Assembly: GCA_028023455.1 (NCBI GenBank)
Contig: JAQFVV010006313.1
Coordinates: 3,389,147-3,453,146 of the forward strand
Reading direction: 5' to 3'
Source of the DNA: Epiperipatus broadwayi
Lineage: Eukaryota; Onychophora; Udeonychophora; Euonychophora; Peripatidae
Length of the DNA: 64,000 nt
Positions 56,041 to 64,000 of the stretch are shown here, piece after piece (positions within the stretch are counted from its first letter, which is position 1; each line of letters begins with the position of its first letter). The translations under genes were made by a program, and so were the position numbers. The notes below the pieces were generated by a model. That model worked only from the letters and a program-made list of their open reading frames with translations. It was not told the DNA's origin and did not search any database.

Positions 56041-58639
56041 AAAGGACAGAAAGAAAAAAAATATTGTATATTTTATGTATATAATGAAATAAATATGTAA
56101 AAAGAAAATGGCTGGAGAAAAAAAGAAGTAATTGTAGGTTATATGGTGTAATATATATATAGAAAAAAATGAATTTTGATAGATAAAAAGGAAGTGTTAT
56201 TTTATATGATAAGGTATAGACATTTTATATATTAATTTTATTTGAAATAATATATATTGTTATGGTATGTAGTATCTAAATGAAGAAGGATGAAAATGTA
56301 ATAGAAAATATAAGAGAAAATTTTATTTACATTTGAAGAAATGAAATTGTCCTAATTGTCGATAGCCACAAAAGGGATAAAAACTCCAATTGTGATACAA
56401 AATGTTGATGGTGTCAAAAATGTAACAGCATGTAGTTTGTACCTGTGGTGAACTTAAATATTCATGCCCAAAACATTGCTCACCAAAATATTTAATGGAC
56501 CAAATAACATAATTTAGTGACTCTACCTACTATTCTTGCCCAAATATATAATGAACCGAATACTTTAAAATTGTATATCCAAAGCCTTCTCTACTTATGG
56601 GTCCTATTACAATTCAGAGTTCTAACTCAGTGTAGACATTTGCCTTTAACTCTGCTCAAGGATGGATTTAAACAGGATGACAATAATGTGACCTCTATAT
56701 AGGTCCCTAATGGCTTTTACTAAATAATAAATTAAAAATCTGCACACATATATGATAGATATTCTAGTGAGTGAAGTATGAATGATGATTGATAATCTAG
56801 AGACCAGAAAAACAAAGATTTTAACTTCAAACAACTAATATTTATTAACAAATCTAGGTTAAATTTATAATATGTATAACTTAATAAGAATATATACATG
56901 AATATAATAAAGTATTGATTTGTCTTTACTACAATAAGACTAGCTGTGATTTAATTATTAAAATAACAATCAAAATAAAAATTATAAAATTATAGTGCAT
57001 AATGTACAATAAAGTATCTATTATTTTAAATATGAAACTATATTACTAGATGTACAATTATTACTTTGCTTATGTCCTTTAAATGTATATTAAGGTTATG
57101 TCCATGAATTGCTACTTTGTGTTTGTAGATATAGTTCATTCATAAAACTGTTATTCATACAAACAAGAAAATGTACTTATATCCAATCACTTATTAGTAA
57201 TTCCAATTAATTTTTAATGTTAATGTATTAAATGTCTAATAAAGTGTATATGCGTAAAATCTTACCTTTTGTCTTTTAAGTCATTGTCGATCTAATGCAT
57301 CCAATTATGCTAACATTTTATTTATAAACATAAAAAAATTATCTATGTATACCTTGAGTTGTGTATTTGTATCTCTCTTCCCCTATATAAATTTAAACAA
57401 ATGGGTCTTTTAAAGAAAATGTTTTCTACAAATGAATAACATGGTGAGAAGAACTTGTAACTCAACTCTCAGTATACACTAAAAAAAAATACAAAATTTT
57501 AAATATTTAAAAGCATTGAAATTAAACTAAATCTTGGATTTCTTTAAAACAATAGAAAGTTAAATTTTCAAGAGTGGCTTCAGTGTTCTTAGCAGATATT
57601 GTCTTTGTTTTATTCATGCATACTCAATGATTTTAAGAATTACAACCATTTAAATATAAGTCCTTTTCCAAAGTTTGCATTATAATATAAAAACAAACGC
57701 TGTTTATATGCAGTTTTATGTATATATATATATGAAACACATGATAATAGATTTTACTTTAAAAGTAATATAAATTAGTATTTTTTAAATTTCTATTTCA
57801 TTATTAGTTGGCTTTATCCTTTAAAAGAAGCATTTTATAATAATTATATTTTCGAGAATGATAAATAAATATGATTTTCTCAAAATTTATTCGAACAAAC
57901 GAAAGTTCATCACTTAAATAATGTCTTTTTTCATTTTAAAATATTTTGCATTAATAAGTAGTGTAATTCCAAATATTAAACAGTTTTTTTTAATAACGAA
58001 ATGAAATCATAATAACTAATATAATAATAACAAAAAATATTCTTATTCTAACGTTTTACTTTATTGATCCTCCATTTGAACAAAAAACCAACCAACAAAC
58101 TAAAAAATAAACTCCTGTTGCTTAGTTTTTTCCCCCCGCTCCAAAATCAACAAATGTTTACTCTTTTTTCCTCTTTTAAACAAAAGAAAATTGGTTAATA
58201 AAATTTAATGTCAGATATTCATGTATAAATGTATGTATGTAGATATTTTTTTCTACATTTAATAAAAAATAAATTAATTCATTTCTTTATGAATGTATGG
58301 TTATGTTTGTATATATATATGTGTGTGTGTGTGTGTGTCTCCAAATATCCTAAAATTATGTTTTAAAAGTTGGCTGCATATTTAATCTTTATATATGTTA
58401 TCCTAAAACATCAGTTACTTATTATTATTTTTATAAGGATTGGGCATCACCTTACAATATATTATAATTAGAATACAGACATTGATTAATTTATATATGT
58501 TGTTTTATTTCATGAGTGTTGGTGTAACTGTATACATTTGTGCATTTAATTATATATACATATGTTTGTCTTGCTTTGTAATATTTGTTGAATAAAAGTT
58601 TGTATTATACAATAAAATAAGAAAGGGAAAAAAATTAAG
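56041..58639. other. AT-rich DNA, no gene seen
   Basis: No supported frame. A slightly more complex stretch lies at 56,340-56,700. (TG)n lies at about 58,319-58,338. Nothing recognised. Confidence 0.45.
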
Positions 58640-61160
58640 TAGATATAAAAAAAATGTGTATGTTTTCGTTTTATTTTTTGTTACTTTGTATTTTTTATTA
58701 GTAAATTTCTTTATTATGAGTTTGTGGAGTTTAGTTTTTGCTGATTTTCAATTGAATGATAGTAGGAGGTTTAAAAATCTATATAGATTGAATGATAGGA
58801 TACAATCTTTAAGATGGCATATTTATTTTCTTAAAAAATATAGGGAATTTAATGTTTTTTCCTAGGAGTTCTATAATTAATTTTAAGAATAAAAAATTGT
58901 TTAAAAATCGGAATTTAGTTTTGAATTTACAAACTTATATTTTGAATAGTTTTTTGAAAGGAAATGTTAAGTTTTACAAATTTATTTATGAATATAACAA
59001 GAATAGGTATTTTTTAGATAAGAGATAAGATTTTAATTGTTCAATTTTAAATTATTTCATAAGGCAGTGTAGAATAAATAGGTTGAATATCTATTGTAGG
59101 AAGTATGAAAGAACATTAAATTGTTTGTTTGGAAAAATGGATAAAGTTTGTTGTAGTGATAAGGTATTTAAGAGAAAGGTTTCTGATATTAAGTTAAATG
59201 ATAGAGAATTAGAGATTGTTGGTAAAGATCCTAATTTTGTTTCTTTTCATTCAAAAAATATAGTTTTGATACAATTTTGTCTATTGACTCTAGTAATTTG
59301 AGTGATGAGCAGAAAGTTGGCATTCAATTGGTTTTAAATAAAAGCTTAAAAAGCAAAGAAAAATTTATTGTTAATTCTGCTGGTGTTAGACTTCTTAAGG
59401 ATAGGTTAATTGCTAATGATGTCATCATTTCTCATGAAGACAAAGTTTGCCAGTTTGTCATTATGAAAGAAAATGAGTTTAGGGAGAAAATGGATAAAGA
59501 ATGAAATGATGGTAAATATATGTTTTAGATGAAGATCATGGTAATGTGATAAAAGGGAGATTAATAGATATAAGACAAAAATTGTAAAAAATTTTTTTAA
59601 TAGAATAGATTATTTAAAATGTTGTCTTAATGATTTCATATCAGCTAAGCTATTTATGAATATTAAGACTCATAAAGAGGGTTTTCCTTTAAACTTTATT
59701 TTTGATTTTACAGTTAGTGATGTGGAGGATATTTCTAGATTCTTGAATAATTTTTTAAAACAATTTGTTGATTTTGGTCTTTACACAGTTTCTTTTGAAG
59801 CTTTTGATAAGATTAATAATTTTAAAATGGAAAGTAATTTGGTATTTTGTAATTTGGATATTAAAAGTATATATCAATCTGTTATTAGATTAAGCAGTAT
59901 TGATGTACTTATGTCAATGTTGGTTAAACATGGATCATTGTGAAATAATAAAATTAAAGTTATTAACAATTTGATTTCATTATTGGAGAATTCCATGTAT
60001 TTTACTCATAATAGTAATTTTTATAGATTAAGGAAGGGTGGATAATAGGTTATATTCTCTCTTAATTTGTTCAGTTTATATTAATTATTTGGAAGAGGAA
60101 ATTATTATTAAAAAGGATTGTTTATATTTAAAGTTATTTGTTAGATATGTGGTTGATTGTTTGTAGTTGAGAATGATAAATTGAAAGAGTTGGTAAATGA
60201 ATTTAATTGTCTTAATCCTTCTATAAAATATGTGACAGAAGAAGGCGGGATAGATTTTGCTAAATTAAAACATTAAATCTATTAGTGATTAGAAATGTAA
60301 AAAATACTTTTGGTATTTATTATTTATATTAAGGGTAAGAATTAAGGTCTATAATTAAACCTGATAGCTATCAATCTGTGTCTCATAATGTAGCTGCTTT
60401 AAGAAGTTATTGTCATACAAATAAAAGATTAAATAATTTTAGTAGGATAGCTTTGTTTCACAAAGGCCAATTTTATAAAGATTATTTGAGTGTTGGCTAC
60501 TCAGATAAATTTGTTAAAAGAATTTTATTTAATAGTAATAATATTTGTAATGATGTAAAGGGTAAAGGAAAATATCATTTTATTTCTTTTTCCATTTAAA
60601 TTATCTTTTTATAACATTGTATGTAAAAATAGTTATTTGTTTAGAAATGATACAATTGCTTGGATAATGGGTATTACTTTGAATAATTTATTAAATAATA
60701 CAAAGGAAGTTTTTAATAGAAATCTATTACTGGAGTAGTGTATATTAGTCCTTATTTTTGTAAGAATGGATATATAAGACAGAAAAGTTTGAGCGAATGA
60801 AAAAATAAATGTACATTAAAGTAGGGTTAGAAATAAATATCTTAGTTCTGCCTTATATATTTATGTAAAAGATACAGGCCACACTATTAATTTTGATAAA
60901 GCTAAGGTTGTCTTTTTGGAGAGAAATGAAATAAAAAGAATTAAAAAATCTTTAGTATTAAAAATTTATCATTCTGAAGCAATTAACTTATTTAAAAGTT
61001 ATTTTAATATTAAATGTGAATGGAAAGAATGTGGAATTGTGGGTAATGTGTAGTTTAAATATGTTGTTATTTTGTAGTTCTTTACACATGAGACATCTGC
61101 TTGTAGCAATGAAACCATTGGTAGTGATTTAGAGTTTAAATTTTTTGGCTAGTCTAGTTG
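58640..61160 (+). mobile_element. Penelope-like element, fourth family, full-length-scale relic
   Basis: Plus strand, about 2.5 kb from an N-terminal region through RT to GIY-YIG, all in broken frames. The 3' side fades into (TA)n at about 61,185. It differs in sequence from the other PLEs in the window, and no inverted partner was seen next to it. Confidence 0.65.
58656..61030 (+). pseudogene. PLE polyprotein relic: RT and GIY-YIG in many frames
   Basis: N-terminal: LNDRIQSLRWHIYFLKKYRE (58,656-58,865). Pre-RT: SNLSDEQKVGIQLVLNKSL and CQFVIMKENEFREKM (59,277-59,504). RT: FMNIKTHKEGFPLNFIFDFT and VFCNLDIKSIYQSVIR, with the first catalytic Asp replaced in context NLDIKS (59,656-59,943). LFVRYVVDC near 60,135 may be the YxDD block with one Asp changed. 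Thumb: SHNVAALRSYCHTNKRLNNF (60,378-60,599). Nuclease: GVVYISPYFCKNGYI near 60,735, SALYIYVKDTGHTINF near 60,850 and RIKKSLVLKIYHSEAINLF near 60,940. At least eight breaks. Confidence 0.65.
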
Positions 61161-63239
61161 AGTTGTGAATTTGGGGTAATTTTGATTATATATATATATA
61201 TATACATAAATAATATAATATATGTAAATTTTACTGTATTTTGATATATATATATATTGATTTGTATATATATAATTATCTTTATATACTTATCTGTTTA
61301 TGTTTCAATCTATTTATTTCTCTACATTACACCTATGCATACACCCACTGTTCTTTTCCTTAATTATTCTTCAATCAATCTTCTTATTTATCTATATTAA
61401 CACCAAGATTCTTGCCAGCTTTAGATATTAATGATATATTGTTCCGATTTCATCCATCTATTATTCATAGTACTAACGTACTAAAAATTTTGGCTGGGTC
61501 ACATTAGTCTTCCAGTGGGTAATGACTGTTATTATGAAAAATTATTGTAGAGACACTGTAAGAATGGACAAGTAACAAGATTAAAAAATTCAACCAATAG
61601 AAAAGAAGAACAAAAAAATTAAAAAATATAAAGATGGAGGTGAAATAATAATAGATAAAAAAAATCTGTCTCTATAATTATCCATGTATCTATATCTACT
61701 TTGTGAGTACAACTTTTTCTGTCTTTATATATGATGAGAATTTTTTTTATAAACAGAATGGTCATATTATGTAATGTTATTTTCAATAGTCAGCTAATAC
61801 CTATTTTATAATATTATATCATATAATAATGACAGAGAGGGATTTCATACATTGTATATGATCTTTTTATATAATATAGTATGAAATATTATTTTTAGAT
61901 AAATAACAGAAAACAAGATCTACAAATAACAAACATAATGGCAGAAAAAAGGTAGTAAACAGATAAAAATATCTGGATCCTTAAGAACGTAATAAAACAA
62001 GTATACATTTGTAAAAAAAATATGCTAAAACGAGATTATTTAATAACAATCTTTAAATTATTCAAGGACAACTATGGAGTCCTCTAATACTTTCCATATT
62101 AACTTGCAGTAATATAGCTCACAATTCTATTGACAATCCTGCATTTCACGATTTTTTTATTCATCTTGTGAACTTTCAGTAGATCGAAACCACTAGTAAA
62201 ACTTTGATCTCGATAAAAGAAATAAATAAGATGAGTTTGAAAATATTAAAAATAAATAAATAGATAAAACTTAATAATAGAAATAGCAATAAAAGTGTAT
62301 TGCTAAATTAAATCAGCAATATTTTAATAAATCTTTAATACATAGAATCTATTAGAAATAATGTAAGTGAATTAGTCTATATTATGTACGCAATCACATA
62401 GATATACAAGTAAATTTATACTGCCACATCTATTTAAATATACCTATTCTTTTTATTTTAGTAATTAGAACTTAATCAATAAAAAGTAAAATAAGTTTCC
62501 TAAATAGATTGAAATAATTGTTAACTTTATTTGATTACTAGTTATTTAATTAGCAGAATTAAACTCTGAGTTTTCTTTTTAAATTTTAATATAACTTTTA
62601 ATTCCACCCACTTACCCACAAAATTGAAATATAAATAGAAAGAAAATTAATTTTGATTTAAAGATCGGACGTGATCAATTAATTTTTGTTTTTAGCGAAA
62701 CTTCCTTGGCACAAAACGAGCAATAAAAGCTGTAAACCAATCGATTACTTTACCAAGTGAATGATAAAACCATCATTTATAATATTTGTTCATCTGTTTG
62801 CTTACATTTCTCATAAAGATTTCACTTAATTAAAAATAAATTTTAATAAAATAAAAACAATATTTTACATTACCAAGCGATAATTAAAAATAAAAATGTC
62901 TTTTTTAATTTTATTATTTAAATTATCTTTATTTAATGTCTAACCAAATGATTTAACTGTTTAGAAGTAAAAAATAACTTAATTAAACAATAATTAGTTT
63001 AGACAAAATATGATCTAATAAAATTATTTGTTTGCCTCACTATGATTTTAAAGTTATTAACCACTTTTATATATGTATATAAAAGCAAAAAATGTTTAAT
63101 TTTGTAATATAGGGTCTGTTTTTATAACAAAAAATTATAGAAAAGAAATGTATCGCAGAAGAAAAAATAGTCACCAGCTTGCACAGATGCGAGTGGTTAA
63201 GATTTATAATTTCTTTTGTTTTACTATCAGTACATGAAA
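61161..63239. other. AT-rich DNA, no gene seen
   Basis: Begins with several (TA)n runs (61,185-61,275). No supported frame, RNA gene or element motif. Confidence 0.45.
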
Positions 63240-63475
63240 GCATTCACACCATTTATCTATCTATGTTCCTGTCTATTTGACTCTTGTCTATTTAACTATC
63301 TACGAATCTATCCATCTATTCATTTATCTAACTACTTATTTATCTTTATCTGTTTACCTATCTATTTATCTAAATACTCGTATCTACTTATTTATTCATC
63401 CATCATCCATATATCTATTACTCCAACTGTCTATATATCTATCCATCCATACATTTATTTATCTAATTAATTATG
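63240..63475 (+). repeat. degenerate (TATC)n tetranucleotide repeat
   Basis: CTAT/CCAT/TTAT-type units repeated for about 230 bases with many changes. Long frames across it code for Ile-Tyr-Leu-Ser repeats and are artefacts of the repeat. Confidence 0.85.
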
Positions 63476-63569
63476 TTGTCACCAAGTTTTTTATTCGGCC
63501 TTGATTTTATTCAGAAACTCGTTTTAAATAGTTGATAATGTCGAAAACATTTTTTTTTTCATGTCTCAA

Positions 63570-63651
63570 AGCATCGTTCGGGAAGTGAACCCGCAAACCC
63601 TGGACAACTGCTTAGTAAGGCGGCTCTGCTGACCACTCGACCACCAACGCT
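63570..63651 (-). tRNA. tRNA-like sequence, probably pseudogene or tRNA-derived repeat
   Basis: Read on the minus strand over 82 bases. The ends AGCGTTG and CGATGCT can pair as an acceptor stem. TGGTCGAGTGG fits the A-box. GCGGGTTCACTTCCCGA forms a T-arm with a 4-bp stem and fits the B-box apart from two bases. The length would suit a class II tRNA (Ser/Leu-like). I could not fold a proper anticodon stem around CTTACTA, so I give no isotype. It is markedly GC-richer than its flanks. Confidence 0.4.
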
Positions 63652-63659
63652 TGACATAA

Positions 63660-64000
63660 ATTCTAATAATATAATGATATACAGTATTTTCATTAATGCA
63701 AAAAAGAATAACTAAAGTTTAAACTAATGTAATGTCTTTTTTAATATTTTAAATATTCAATCCTTGTCATTTAAATTATTATAGAAATTACATTATTAAT
63801 TTTGGATATTATGTCTAATTCTCTTAAAAGAAGTTTGAAAATATCGGTATATATATTAAAAGCATAAATAAATGTTAAATCTGCTTTAACGGCAACCTAT
63901 AGCGTTTAAATGACAAATGATAAAGTTTATAAATCAGTCAACACAAATGATAACTTTAAAGAGTTCATATTATAAATACAATTGTTTTTCCATCTATGAA
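63660..64000. other. AT-rich DNA to window end, nothing recognised
   Basis: No supported feature. Confidence 0.4.

Noticed and set aside
63216-63504. Two overlapping frames rich in Ile-Tyr-Leu-Ser
   Set aside because: Both are translations of a degenerate tetranucleotide repeat.

Overview
The window is eukaryotic nuclear DNA that is very rich in A+T, roughly three quarters by eye. It looks like transposon-rich intergenic DNA of an invertebrate animal. The mixture of APE-type non-LTR retrotransposons (LINEs), several families of Penelope-like elements (PLEs) with GIY-YIG endonucleases, a hAT relic and long (TTA)n and (TA)n microsatellites is typical of metazoan genomes, but I cannot name the species or phylum. 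I found no host protein-coding gene, no rRNA and no operon-like organisation. Almost every readable protein fragment belongs to a mobile element, and almost all are broken by stops and frameshifts.

Layout. 1-8,187: a PLE 3' remnant near 0.9-1.6 kb, then AT-rich DNA with small repeats. 8,188-29,345: a head-to-tail array of related two-ORF LINEs, all on the minus strand and separated by long (TTA)n tracts. From low to high coordinate these are E (5'-truncated), B (nearly full length), C (nearly full length) and D (5'-truncated). B is split by a full-length cousin, A (13,557-19,693), which landed inside B's endonuclease domain. ORF1 encodes an RRM-like/CCHC nucleic-acid-binding protein. ORF2 encodes APE endonuclease, reverse transcriptase with YMDD, and a C-terminal Cys/His finger. 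30,249-32,128: a large palindrome of two outward-facing PLE copies, one arm interrupted by a short LINE fragment (F) whose empty site is preserved in the other arm.

36,083-44,657: (TA)n-centred palindromes and a second PLE family. Its plus copy (42.24-44.66 kb) is preceded by a truncated minus copy. That minus copy appears split in two (36.30-36.79 and 42.09-42.24 kb) by about 5.2 kb of other DNA inserted at a (TA)n tract. 45.78-46.54 kb: a decayed hAT transposase C-terminus. 48,398-50,695: another inverted PLE pair. 50,727-51,358: a foldback element carrying a stem-loop also seen at PLE 3' ends. 54,476-56,040 and 58,640-61,150: further strongly decayed PLEs. 63.24-63.66 kb: a degenerate tetranucleotide repeat and a tRNA-like sequence.

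Nothing here forms a host pathway. The interacting parts are retroelement proteins (ORF1 plus ORF2 for the LINEs; RT plus GIY-YIG for the PLEs), and the interest lies in how the elements are arranged: LINEs strung on (TAA)n, PLEs in inverted pairs, and (TA)n tracts growing inside element ORFs.
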